Source of the DNA: Rhodobacteraceae bacterium DSL-40
GTDB lineage: Bacteria; Pseudomonadota; Alphaproteobacteria; Rhodobacterales; Rhodobacteraceae
Reading direction: 5' to 3'
Length of the DNA: 64,000 bases
Assembly: GCA_003258405.1 (NCBI GenBank)
Contig: QKPN01000002.1
Span: 1-64,000, forward strand
Numbering within the stretch: position 1 is the stretch's first letter; the number at the start of each line of letters is the position of its first letter. This document shows positions 1-8,382 of this stretch, in pieces. Made by a program: the position numbers and the translations under genes. Below the pieces are notes generated by a model that saw only the letters and a list, made by a program, of their open reading frames with translations, had not been told where the DNA came from and did not search any database.

Positions 1-1
1 C

Positions 2-2155
2 TTTACCACCACCATCGCGCAGTATCTGGCGACCGAAGGCTGGGGCACGACGACGCTGATCTCCAGCGGCAAGGACGTCTATATCAACTACGGCGCGCGT
101 GACTTTGCCTATGCCTTCCAGAATGACGACCGTTCGGCGGCGGCGGTCCTGTATGCCGAGCCGGGCGGTTACTACGAACACGACATCGACTGGCAGAAGC
201 CGGTCGTGGCCTGCGTGGTCGGGCGCTGGAAATCGCGCCTGACCCGCGCGGTCGGCCATGCCGGCGCAATGGCCGGTTCCGGCGACAAGGCCGAGGACAA
301 GGAGGGCTGGTTCATCGACGCCTTTGGCAGCGGCGGCATCTTCACGCCCGAGACGCCACAGTATGTGTCGAAGAAAGGTGCGGTCGTAACCAACATCGCC
401 GATATTCCCGCGGCGCTGACCGCCGTGATGGCGTTGAATGGCACGCAGCCCGATTTCGCGCCGCGCGGCAATCTGGCGTTGAAGACCTGGATCGCCAACG
501 ATCAGGGCTTGCAACTGCCGGCCAATCTGGCGCTGGCCCCGGTGACGGCGCCCGAACCCTATGCAAAACAGATCGCGGCGCTGGACAGCCAGATCGGCGC
601 CGTGGTCGCGCGCCAAACGATGAAGGACAAGTCCGGCGCCTCGATCATGGATCCGAAGTCACGGGTGACCAGCGTCCATGGCCACAGCGTCCTGGATCTG
701 GCGCTTCTGCCGCTTGAGGCGAACTTCGCGCTGCCGCTGGTGCACGAGATTGCAGGCCCGAACGACCGCGCGATGCTGGACGTGGCCGTCGCCGCTGAGG
801 TCAATCTGGTCGGCGATCCTATCCTGATCGCCGCCGATGCCGCGCGCGAGGCCGGCAATTCGCCCAACAGCGTCATGGCGGCGGCCGCCGCGATCGTCGG
901 TCCTCGCCGGGTCGAACGGGCGCTGGCCTGCACCGATATACTGATCGAGTTGTTCGCCCATTCCGGGCTGAAGGACGGCCGCGATGAAACCTTCGATACC
1001 AGCGGCGTCACGATGGATGATGACAGCCGGGCGATGTTCCTGGCGACCGATGACGAAGCCGACGATCCCCGGCCCGAGGCCATGCTGGCGGCGGTTCAGG
1101 CGCGCGGCGGCACATCGGTCTTTCTGACATATCTGTCGGGCTTCGGCGAACGGCTGAACCGCGACGCCATTCTGGCGGCCATTGCCCTGACCATTTCCTG
1201 GGGGCCCTTGATGCGCAAGCGGATCACCCGGCTGACCGCCCGCACGCTGCCCTGGTATTTGCGCCTCTACGGCGTGATGGTCGGGGCCTCGATCCCCGGC
1301 CCGCATCACCAACATGGTTCGCTTTGCGGCATCCCGCGCGAAGAGCGTTTTGACCAATGGACCATGGCCGATCTGTGCTATCTGGCGATGACCGGCAAGC
1401 GCCCGGCCAAGGCCGAGGCCGAGATGTTGCAGGTGCTGGTCGGATTGCTGATCTCTAACGGTCCCGGCTCGATCTCGGCGCAGGGCGCCAAGGGCGCTGT
1501 CGCCGCCGACGGGCCGCAGACTCCGGACCGGGTGCAGATCAACAAGGCGATGGTCGGCTTTCTGACCCATACCGGCTACAGCCATGGCGGCAACGGGTTC
1601 GAGGGCATGGCATTCCTGCTCGAACAGTTCAGGGACAGCGGGCTGACCGATCCATCGGATCCCAACCACGGGCTGGACCTGACAGCCATGGCCCGCGAAT
1701 TTGCGCTGCGCTACAAGCAGGACAAGCGGCAGGCCAAGGAACAGGGCGCCGAGGTCCGCGCACTTCCCGGCGTTCATCATCCGGTCTTCAAGGGCAAGCC
1801 GGTGAACCACGACCCCCGCGAGGTCTTTATCGCCGAGTTCATGGAAAGCCGCGGCCGCTACAACGTGTTCCACGCCTTCTATCGGGAACTGGTACGGCAG
1901 CTGCACGAGGTCGGCGCCACGCCCTATGTCTTCTGCGTGAATGTCGATGCAGTGATCGCCGCGATGATGCTGGCGCTCTTGTGGGACGACTACCGGTCAG
2001 GGCGTCTCGTGGATCGCGATCTGGAAACGGCTGCCTTCACGGTGTTCCTCTATGGCCGGATGATCGGCTCGGCGGCGGAAATCGACGATCACCTGAACCG
2101 GGGAAGAAACATGGACACCCGTACGCCAGCGTCACAATGCGCGCACGTCGTCTGA
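2..2155 (+). CDS. CoA-ligase/citrate-synthase fusion protein (ATP-citrate-lyase-like), 5' end outside window
   Basis: The frame is open from base 2, so the gene begins upstream and 717 codons are visible. The first part resembles the CoA-binding and ligase parts of succinyl-CoA synthetase alpha/ATP-citrate lyase, including the segment VGHAGAMAGSGDKAEDK around visible residue 85, whose His would be the phospho-His of that family. The C-terminal ~400 residues resemble citrate synthase: a VHHPVFKGK segment where the family has FGHRVYK, a NVDAVIAAMML segment carrying the catalytic Asp, and a closing segment FLYGRMIGSAAEIDDHL. Where citrate synthase and ACL carry ADH with the first catalytic His, this protein reads LISNGPGSISAQG, so normal citrate cleavage is doubtful. 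Inferred role: ATP- and CoA-dependent cleavage or activation of an unidentified carboxylate. A thioesterase remnant lies just downstream. Confidence 0.7.
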   Translation, partial: FTTTIAQYLATEGWGTTTLISSGKDVYINYGARDFAYAFQNDDRSAAAVLYAEPGGYYEHDIDWQKPVVACVVGRWKSRLTRAVGHAGAMAGSGDKAEDKEGWFIDAFGSGGIFTPETPQYVSKKGAVVTNIADIPAALTAVMALNGTQPDFAPRGNLALKTWIANDQGLQLPANLALAPVTAPEPYAKQIAALDSQIGAVVARQTMKDKSGASIMDPKSRVTSVHGHSVLDLALLPLEANFALPLVHEIAGPNDRAMLDVAVAAEVNLVGDPILIAADAAREAGNSPNSVMAAAAAIVGPRRVERALACTDILIELFAHSGLKDGRDETFDTSGVTMDDDSRAMFLATDDEADDPRPEAMLAAVQARGGTSVFLTYLSGFGERLNRDAILAAIALTISWGPLMRKRITRLTARTLPWYLRLYGVMVGASIPGPHHQHGSLCGIPREERFDQWTMADLCYLAMTGKRPAKAEAEMLQVLVGLLISNGPGSISAQGAKGAVAADGPQTPDRVQINKAMVGFLTHTGYSHGGNGFEGMAFLLEQFRDSGLTDPSDPNHGLDLTAMAREFALRYKQDKRQAKEQGAEVRALPGVHHPVFKGKPVNHDPREVFIAEFMESRGRYNVFHAFYRELVRQLHEVGATPYVFCVNVDAVIAAMMLALLWDDYRSGRLVDRDLETAAFTVFLYGRMIGSAAEIDDHLNRGRNMDTRTPASQCAHVV

Positions 2156-2162
2156 TCCCGTA

Positions 2163-2527
2163 CGCCCGAAGCGTCAGCCGGCCATCCGCACCGTCGCGAT
2201 GCCGGCCGACACCAGCCCCGCCGGAGACATCTTCGGCGGCTGGCTGATGAGCCAGATGGACCGCGCGGCCGCGACGCCGCGATCAGCGTGGAGGGCATGA
2301 CGTTTCATTGCCCGCTCAAGGTCGGCGACGAGGTTTCGCTCCAGGCCGAGCTGGAGCGGGCCGGCGAGACTTCGATGCAGATCTGGGTCGCGGCCTGGCG
2401 CCGCGAGCACAACGCCGAAGAGCGCCATCTCGTGACCGAAGCGAGCTCCACCTTCGCGTCCTTTCCAACGAATGTGGGTCGCGTCTGGTGCGGTGGTAGC
2501 CTGAACGTGCACCATCAGGCGATCTGA
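2163..2527 (+). pseudogene. Remnant of YciA-like acyl-CoA thioesterase
   Basis: Two pieces of one hotdog-fold thioesterase are visible in different frames. The first (about 2163-2260) reads PAIRTVAMPADTSPAGDIF then GGWLMSQMD, the hallmark YciA N-terminus. The second (about 2276-2527) reads MTFHCPLKVGDEVSLQAEL then RAGETSMQIWVAAWRR, the matching C-terminal half. Between them the family normally has about 15-20 residues (the GRVATVAVDAM region); here these are gone and the frame shifts from 3 to 2 near 2265-2280. The usual start and C-terminal tail are also not clean. It lies directly after the CoA-ligase-like gene, so the two probably once formed an operon acting on acyl-CoA. Deletion plus frameshift makes a working enzyme unlikely. 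Confidence 0.75.
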
Positions 2528-3136
2528 AGCCGTGCGATAGGCCCCTGCATGGCGAGATCCGGCTGTCTCGCGGCACACGGCGCGGAAGACCGCTTTCATC
2601 TTTGCGTTGCAGCGGTCGCCGCCTCGGCTGAAAGGGCGGCAGGGGCGGTCAGTTGAAGCTATCATATGGCGTCACCCACTCCACCGGAGGCGGCTTCAGT
2701 TCTTGCGCCAGCGTCAACCTCGGCCCCTGCTTCCCGTCCAGGATCGCCACGCATCCGGCGCCTGCGGCGTCAACCGCATGGCCCGCGCTATGTAAAAGGG
2801 GCGCGATCCCGCTCGATACTCCCGGCGCGCGGCTTCGGTTCAAGGCAGTCCCGTTTCCATTCGGTCTGCAAACTGCACGGCACCACAACAAACTGAACAC
2901 GCTCAACCCCTCCCGGTCGGCCGCGCGACCCGTGCCTCAAGGCCGGGCGGGTCTCGCCGACATGCCGAAGGCAGATACTGCTGCAAGAATTCGGGGCAAG
3001 ACCTCGGATAAACGTTCCGCCATTCGTGGCAATTGGCCCGGGCATGAAGGGATCGCATCCGTGCTCGTCACGATGCGTATCGCAGGGTCAAGACCCGGGG
3101 ATTTGTTTTGCTGACACTCTTGTCCGCCGGTCTCTT
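2528..3136. other. Gene-poor gap, possible decayed sequence
   Basis: No gene with a recognisable family is visible. One minus-strand reading frame (2649-2906, 85 codons) ends with a protein-like stretch, VAILDGKQGPRLTLAQELK then PPPVEWVTPYDSFN, which could be the tail of a lost gene. Its N-terminal half looks random and I cannot assign it. The thioesterase remnant on the left and the lack of tight gene packing fit a decaying region. Confidence 0.4.
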
Positions 3137-4171
3137 TCAGTCCGCCGCCCCTGGGGCGGCCTTGCCATGACCACATCGCCAGTCGGTCGGCGACATGCCA
3201 GACCAGCGGCGGAAGGCATGTGTGAAAGCACTGGTATCGGCAAAATCCAGCGCCAGGGCGATATCGCGCATCAGAAGCGGGGTCAGCGAGAGAAGTTCGC
3301 GGGCGATGGTGAAGCGCACCTCGTCACGCAAGGCAGTGAAGCTCGTTCCCTCGCGCGTCAACGCGCGGCGCAGGCTGCGCGGATGCAGGTGCAGATGCGC
3401 GGCGACGTCGTCCATGCCCGTCCGTCCGCTGATGAAGGCGCTGCGCAGGGCATGGCGCACCATTGCCACCTTGCCCCAGGGGGCCGAGGCCGCCCGCCGT
3501 GCAATCTGCGCCAGTGCCGCATCATGTCTTCCGCGGTCGCGATCAGGCAACGGCACGGCGGCGGCGGATGGCGGCAGGAAGATGCAGGTCTGGTCCTGAC
3601 CATAACGCACCGGGCATCGCGCCAGAGTCCGCAGCGGCGCCGGGTCGGCAGGGGCCGGCCGCATCGACCATAGCTCGACCGGTTCCACCCGCTGTTCCGT
3701 CAGGATCGAGAGCAGCAAGCAGCCGATCGCCAGCACCGTGTCATGGATCTGGATGGCGCCCACTCCGGCCGGATCGTAGATGCCGTAGCCACAGGCGAAT
3801 TCCTCGCGCGTGCGATAGGTATAGACAGCAGCGCCGGTGCAGTTCCAGATCTGCAGCAGGGCATAGTCGTTCAGCGCCTCGCCAAGCGTCGAGGCATGGC
3901 GCATGACCTCCCCCGCGGGGCCAAGCGAGGTCAGGCTCTGGCGCCGCCCCAGCAGGATGCCCAGATCCTCCCGACCGCTCAGCGCGGCCGCCCGGTCCAG
4001 CACGGTCAGGACGGCGGCATAGGGAAGGAACCTGTCGGGAACCAGATCGGCCGCAGCGATCCCCGCCCCGTCCAGCACGGCGTCGAGGGGGGTTCCAAGT
4101 TCGGCCAGCAGCGGCGGCAGATGGGTGAGCGCGGTGCCGCGCTGCAGGTACCGGAAATGCGAGGCAGTCAT
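3137..4171 (-). CDS. AraC-family transcriptional regulator with OruR/ArgR-type N-terminal domain
   Basis: A 344-residue cytoplasmic DNA-binding protein. Residues about 20-200 match the arabinose-binding-like domain of the OruR/ArgR/VirF-type AraC regulators (GREDLGILLG, SLGPAGEVMRHASTLGEAL, LQIWNCTGAAVYTY). The C-terminal ~100 residues are a double helix-turn-helix: DVAAHLHLHPRSLRRALTRE, then RDIALALDFADTSAFTHAFR and a WSGMSPTDWR ending, the classic AraC signature. Length is normal. It stands alone, convergent to the thioesterase remnant. No partner or effector can be read from the sequence. By family precedent it would activate a catabolic gene, perhaps a neighbour that has decayed. Confidence 0.85.
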   Translation of the reverse strand: MTASHFRYLQRGTALTHLPPLLAELGTPLDAVLDGAGIAAADLVPDRFLPYAAVLTVLDRAAALSGREDLGILLGRRQSLTSLGPAGEVMRHASTLGEALNDYALLQIWNCTGAAVYTYRTREEFACGYGIYDPAGVGAIQIHDTVLAIGCLLLSILTEQRVEPVELWSMRPAPADPAPLRTLARCPVRYGQDQTCIFLPPSAAAVPLPDRDRGRHDAALAQIARRAASAPWGKVAMVRHALRSAFISGRTGMDDVAAHLHLHPRSLRRALTREGTSFTALRDEVRFTIARELLSLTPLLMRDIALALDFADTSAFTHAFRRWSGMSPTDWRCGHGKAAPGAAD

Positions 4172-4852
4172 GGCCCGTCTATGTCCTCCGGAACCAAACC
4201 CATCAAAACGAAATGCGCCAAGGCTTGCGCAATGATCTGATGACCGGAAAGGCTGGTTGTCTGCAAGAGCCGGCCCCGGAGCAGACGCGACGAAGGGCCG
4301 GTCTGACGCCTCAAAAGCCTGCGTGCCGGGAAGAGAAACCTTGGGTCGAGCCGAAGGGCATCCGGGTGAACCTGCTCAGAGCAACAGAAGCGATCGCCTC
4401 GACGCGGGACGCCCCCCTGGCCGCGGAGTTCGCCGGCACGGCGGGCCGCTCGCTGCCCCGGGTCTCAAGGGACCGGTCGGTGACAGGGTTCGGCGCCCCG
4501 CGTGACACCCGGTCTCCTGAGGACTGGCCGTTCACCGGACCGACCGACCCGGGCCCTTCCGGGAACGATCCGCACGGCCGGACCTTTGAGAGGGCCGGCA
4601 AACCGCCGGGGCTGGCCGGAGCCTTCGAACACCTCAGGCATTCGTCCGCCCCGGTGAGCCCGCCCTGCGGCTCGAACGATTGCGTCGCGGATCAGGAGCT
4701 GCATATCTCGGTGCCCGAGGGCTATCACTGGCCTCCGCAGGAATCGGTTCGCAACAGCAATGACGCTTGCCGCAACACGTCCCGAAACCGATCGCACCGC
4801 ACTTTTCGCGGCGCGCACCGTCCACCTGTATCTGCAGCCGGAGATCATATAC
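4172..4852. other. Long intergenic stretch without a recognisable gene
   Basis: About 680 bases lie between the AraC-type gene and the frameshifted secreted-protein gene. A plus-strand frame is open across much of it and runs into the next gene, but its translation has no family features and is rich in Arg, Pro and Gly, as expected from GC-rich non-coding DNA. I see no RNA gene, repeat or intact promoter. It may be eroded coding sequence. Confidence 0.4.
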
Positions 4853-5511
4853 ATGCGACGTCTTCGAGCCATCCCGGCGCTTGCCATCCTGTCACTGATG
4901 GCCGCGCTCTCTTCCGCCTCGGCACAAGAGGCCACCCCCCACCGCCGCATCACCCGCTGGAAAAGACCATCGGTCAGGCCCGCCCCGAGATCGTGCCCTC
5001 GCTGATCGTGATGAACAGCCAGGGCGCCGTGCTTGCCGATGGCCAGCTGACGCTGAAAGGCATCGCCGGCAACTCGATCGTCTTTGCCGACCGCCCGGTG
5101 CGCTCGGCCGGCCATGCGCCGACCTCCGTTCTGCTGGATGAATGGAACCCCGACTATCCCGACAGCTTCTATGCCGATCCGCCCAATGCCACCGTCTCGG
5201 TCTTCGGCGAGAGCGAGAAGGACGTCTATGACGCGGTTGTCGTGCTGAAGAACCCCCAGATGTCCGGCCCCGATCTGACATTCGATGTCGACGTGCTGGA
5301 AGGCGATCTGACCGGAGCCACGGGCGCGGCCGCGATCTTCATCGACATCATCGGCCGGCCACTCACGCCGCTGTCCTTCGCCGGGGTGGCCCGCCGCACC
5401 GCCCTTCGGGGGGCCTTCTATTCCGCCGGCGCGGCGGAGCCCTACTACGGCGGTTACGGCCCCTATTCCGAACCCTGCGGCTATGGCTCCTACCCGCCCT
5501 GCCGCGACTGA
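4853..5511 (+). pseudogene. Secreted conserved hypothetical protein, frameshifted at a C6 run
   Basis: The gene starts at ATG 4853 with a clear signal peptide: MRRLRAIPALAILSLMAALS followed by SASAQEAT. Just after it, at a run of six C (about 4934-4940), the frame ends usefully. The family-like body continues in the neighbouring frame: LEKTIGQARPEIVPSLIV, IVFADRPVRSAGH, WNPDYPDSFYADPPNATVSV, DLTFDVDVLEGDL, to a Tyr/Gly-rich tail ending PPCRD at 5511. Loss of one base in the C run explains the break exactly. It could be a real phase-variable or dead gene, or a sequencing error. The body resembles uncharacterised periplasmic proteins of Rhodobacterales (from memory); no function is known to me. 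An intrinsic terminator follows directly. Confidence 0.7.
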
Positions 5512-5519
5512 TCCGCGGA

Positions 5520-5552
5520 GGCCCCGCCGGCAACGGGCGGGGCCTTCTCCTT
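5520..5552 (+). terminator. Intrinsic terminator after the secreted-protein gene
   Basis: A perfect 9-bp stem, GGCCCCGCC (5520-5528) with GGCGGGGCC (5536-5544) and a 7-base loop, is followed by the pyrimidine-rich TTCTCCTTC. It starts nine bases after the stop codon at 5511. Confidence 0.75.
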
Positions 5553-5910
5553 CGTCCTGGTCAGCTGCACCGCACGAAACGGCAGCGGTGTCCCGGATTC
5601 GGCAGCCGAGCCCCGGAGCGCCACCCAACCGAAGGACGATGACGTGGCAGCCTCCTTTCGGTGACGGTCCCCGGCGAAATCCGGGGACAAGCTGCGCCGG
5701 GTGTTCCATCTCGCGACGGTCGGCCCGCGCGACCAGCCGTTCCGGCGCCGACCAGATCGCCCAGGCCGCGCTCCCGGCAGGAAGCGGGCAGGACTTGGTC
5801 GCGGTGGCGCACATGATCGGAATGGCCCGCATGACACCGGCGGTTCCAGCTCGCCGCAAGCTCTTCAACCTCGCGGCTGCCAGCAAGCTGCACTTGCCCC
5901 GCCGCCTCGT
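5553..5910. other. Gap downstream of the nir operon, with a small hairpin
   Basis: No credible gene. The only structure I see is an 8-bp perfect hairpin, GTCCCCGG (5667-5674) and CCGGGGAC (5681-5688) with loop CGAAAT. It lies about 220 bases past the last gene of the nir operon and could end minus-strand transcription, but no T-run follows it. Confidence 0.35.
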
Positions 5911-6117
5911 TCAGCCGTCCCGGGTGAGCCGGCGCACCCAGTTCGCGGCAAGGATCGTGAGGCCAAGCGACAGCACCGCGCCGAGGCCCAGCGCCTGCAC
6001 CGGGGTGAGCGAGGGAAGCCCGATCGCGCGGCCCATCAGCGCGAGCATGAAGACGTTGATCGCCGCGGCACCGGTCACAAAGGGATAGAGGAGCGCGCAG
6101 AGAAGAAGATATTTCAA
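5911..6117 (-). CDS. Small two-helix membrane protein at the end of the nir operon
   Basis: A 68-residue protein starting with TTG at 6117. The start overlaps the stop of the preceding chelatase gene as TTGA, so it is probably translationally coupled. It has two hydrophobic helices (about residues 3-29, YLLLCALLYPFVTGAAAINV; and about 38-60, PVQALGLGAVLSLGLTILAA) and a short basic tail WVRRLTRDG. No function is known to me. Its position as last gene of a heme d1 operon suggests a role in that pathway or in NirS export, but this is inference only. It could be overlooked by gene finders because of its size and TTG start. Confidence 0.65.
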   Translation of the reverse strand: MKYLLLCALLYPFVTGAAAINVFMLALMGRAIGLPSLTPVQALGLGAVLSLGLTILAANWVRRLTRDG

Positions 6118-6842
6118 CTCTGCGCCTCACGACGTGCCGCTGCCCCGGAGAGGCCGGCGGCAATCACCTCCGGGATGACCCGCCAGGTGCCGAGCGGATC
6201 GAGCAGAAGGCCGCGATATCCGGCAGATGCAAGCGCCTCCGGCACGTCCACGACCACATGGCCGTTCCGGGCCGCGAAGAAGGGCAGACAGAGCCCGTCC
6301 TGCGCCTCGACCGCAGCATCCCGAAGGCGCGGCGCCTCATCGACGTAGCCGGTCAGGATCCGCGCGAACCGCCCGTCCTGCCTCAGTGCATCGGCCACCC
6401 CCTCGGTAACGCGCTTCGGGTGCGGATCGCTCGGCGATCCATGCGCCGCGATCAGAACCGTGGTTGCCGCCGGATCGAGCCCGACGCCCGCCGCCCGTTC
6501 CGCAGCATGATCCGACATGAGACGCGGAAGGGCGGGATCGAGCCCCAGTGGCGGCAGCACCTCGCATCCCGCGCCCCCCGCCGCGGCCAGCCGGTCCGGC
6601 AGACGGGTGCTGACGAACCAGCCATTGGTCATGAAGAGCGGATAGACGAGTGCCCTGCCCCCGAACGTGAGGAGCGCGGCGGCAAGGGCGCCCGGCGCCG
6701 CGAGGGTCGCACTTCCGACCCGCCAGCCCGGAAGCCGTTCTGCCACCTGCGCTGCAAGCGCGGCCAACGCCTTCTCCGCGCCATCCGGCGCCGAGGGTTG
6801 GCCATGGGATACGATCAATGCGGTGTCAGTGACTGGTGCCAT
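6114..6842 (-). CDS. cbiX: CbiX/SirB-like sirohydrochlorin chelatase
   Basis: A 242-residue protein; ATG 6842 overlaps the end of nirN by 17 bases, and longer starts would lie deep inside nirN. It shows the two-lobed class II chelatase pattern. The N-terminal lobe begins TALIVSHGQPS with the metal-binding His. The C-terminal lobe has LIAAHGSPSDPHPKR and PFFAARNGHVVVDVPEAL, like the GxHVxxDIPEAL segment of CbiX. The heme d1 route runs uroporphyrinogen III to precorrin-2 (NirE), sirohydrochlorin, siroheme, then NirDLGH. A dedicated Fe chelatase in the operon fits the siroheme-forming step, so Fe rather than Co is the likely metal (inference). Specificity cannot be read from motifs alone. Confidence 0.85.
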   Translation of the reverse strand: MAPVTDTALIVSHGQPSAPDGAEKALAALAAQVAERLPGWRVGSATLAAPGALAAALLTFGGRALVYPLFMTNGWFVSTRLPDRLAAAGGAGCEVLPPLGLDPALPRLMSDHAAERAAGVGLDPAATTVLIAAHGSPSDPHPKRVTEGVADALRQDGRFARILTGYVDEAPRLRDAAVEAQDGLCLPFFAARNGHVVVDVPEALASAGYRGLLLDPLGTWRVIPEVIAAGLSGAAARREAQS

Positions 6843-8382
6843 CAGCGAAGGTGATCTTGTTCCAAACGTTGTATTTTCCCGAGGGCTTGCGCATCGGGAT
6901 GCGGCGCAGTTCCTCGAGCGTATGCGCATCATAGACGATTACTGCGCCATCGTCGGCCCAGATGCTGAGCAGAGCATGCCCACCCGAGCGGTCGAATTCC
7001 ACATGGGCCGCCGTGGCGCCGGGAACAGGGCGCAGCGTCTTCACGATTTCGAGGCTCTGCTTGTCGATGACATGCACTGCATCCCGGTTCGGCCCGAAGA
7101 ACACATCGGCCCAGAAGTAGCGGCTCTCGGGATGCGAGCGCAGGAAGAAGCCCGGCCCCGCCGTCTCGATGGTGCAGACGACCTCCCAGCTCTCCATGTC
7201 GATGATCGAGAGCTTCGCCTCCTTCAGATGTGGCGTCGCCATCACCCGCCGCCCGTCCCGGATCCAGGAAATGCCCGAGCCGAGATGGGGAAACCCCGGC
7301 AACGGCAGCTCCGCCACTTCGCGCCCGACGGTGAGATTGACCACCACGCCCCGCCCGCCCTCGCGCGACGCTCCGATCAGGAAGCGGTAGTCGGGCGAGA
7401 AGAAGAAATCGTCTATAGGCTCGTCGATCGGGATCCGCCGCCGCGCGAAGAGCCCCGTCTCGACGGCGAGCGCCTCCTCCATGCCCGCCTCGTAGCTGTG
7501 AACGAACCCCTCATGCACGGGCGGCCCGGTCTCGACGGTCGACACTTCCCAGATCTCGGCCGCATCCTTCAGCGCGAGGATGAAACTCTGGCGCTCCGGC
7601 GCCTGATAGACCGCGGAAATCCGCGACGGCACGCCGTCCCGGTCCGCGACGTCGATCACCCGCGCTGCCGTGAGATCCCCGGCGTCGAGAAGCACGAGCG
7701 TGGCGGGCAGGTAGTTCGCCACGGCGATCCAGCGGCCATCTTCGGAGATCGCGATGTTGCGGCTGTTGAGTCCCGCCCGGATCCGCCCCACCTCCTGCAG
7801 CGACCAGAGATCGTATTTCTGCACCCAGCCATCGCGGGACATGATGAACACATGGCGCCCGTCGGGCGTGAACTTCGGTCCGCCATGCACGGCAAAGGGG
7901 GTCGGGAAATGGTCGAGCACCTCGAAACTGTCGCCGTCGAGCACACTCACATGATGATCGCCCGTCTCCACCACCACGAAGAGGTTCAGCGGATCGCCCG
8001 CGAACACCGGCGCATCCGCCGCCGCATAACCGGCGTTGAGCGCCCGCGTCGCCGCGATCTCGGCCGCACCCCAGGCCGGCACCTCCGCCACCGGCGCCGT
8101 GACGAACGCCGCGAGCGCCGCGATCTCCGCCTCGGGGAGCGTCTCGCCGAAGGCCGGCATCTGCGTCTGAGCCCGGCCGTTCGCGATCACCGCGCCCAGA
8201 TCCGGGCCCCGCATGCGCCCGAGTGTCTCGGGAATGAGCGCAGGTCCGATGGCTCCGAAGCGGTCGGCGCCGTGACAGGCGGCGCAATGCTCGGCATAGA
8301 GCGCCGCGGGATCGGCCCTGAGCCCGGCTGCCAGGATCAGGCCAAGGATCAGCGCGCTAGGAAAAACGATGCGCCGGATCAT
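6826..8382 (-). CDS. nirN: NirN, dihydro-heme d1 dehydrogenase
   Basis: A 518-residue periplasmic c-type cytochrome related to NirS. A signal peptide ([20 protein letters not shown]) precedes the heme-binding CAACH at residues 33-37. The rest is an eight-bladed d1-type propeller with segments such as [33 protein letters not shown] and RYFWADVFF. NirN performs the last step of heme d1 synthesis, forming the acrylate double bond, and hands d1 on toward NirS. ATG 8382 is chosen because the signal peptide begins there; it overlaps nirJ by 26 bases. The C-terminus closely parallels that of NirS (PSGKYNVWN here, PTGKFNVYN in NirS), consistent with common ancestry. Confidence 0.9.
   Translation of the reverse strand: MIRRIVFPSALILGLILAAGLRADPAALYAEHCAACHGADRFGAIGPALIPETLGRMRGPDLGAVIANGRAQTQMPAFGETLPEAEIAALAAFVTAPVAEVPAWGAAEIAATRALNAGYAAADAPVFAGDPLNLFVVVETGDHHVSVLDGDSFEVLDHFPTPFAVHGGPKFTPDGRHVFIMSRDGWVQKYDLWSLQEVGRIRAGLNSRNIAISEDGRWIAVANYLPATLVLLDAGDLTAARVIDVADRDGVPSRISAVYQAPERQSFILALKDAAEIWEVSTVETGPPVHEGFVHSYEAGMEEALAVETGLFARRRIPIDEPIDDFFFSPDYRFLIGASREGGRGVVVNLTVGREVAELPLPGFPHLGSGISWIRDGRRVMATPHLKEAKLSIIDMESWEVVCTIETAGPGFFLRSHPESRYFWADVFFGPNRDAVHVIDKQSLEIVKTLRPVPGATAAHVEFDRSGGHALLSIWADDGAVIVYDAHTLEELRRIPMRKPSGKYNVWNKITFADGTSH

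Noticed and set aside
2649-2906. 85-codon minus-strand frame ending in a protein-like tail
   Set aside because: Only the last ~40 residues look like protein and no family could be named, so it is described under the gap and not called as a gene.
4222-4240. TTGCGCAATGATCTG as a further NnrR-type half-site
   Set aside because: Only the left arm matches; there is no CGCAA arm at the required spacing.
4213-4930. Continuous plus-strand frame leading into the secreted-protein gene
   Set aside because: Its translation is compositionally random; the signal peptide at 4853 in another frame shows where the gene really starts.
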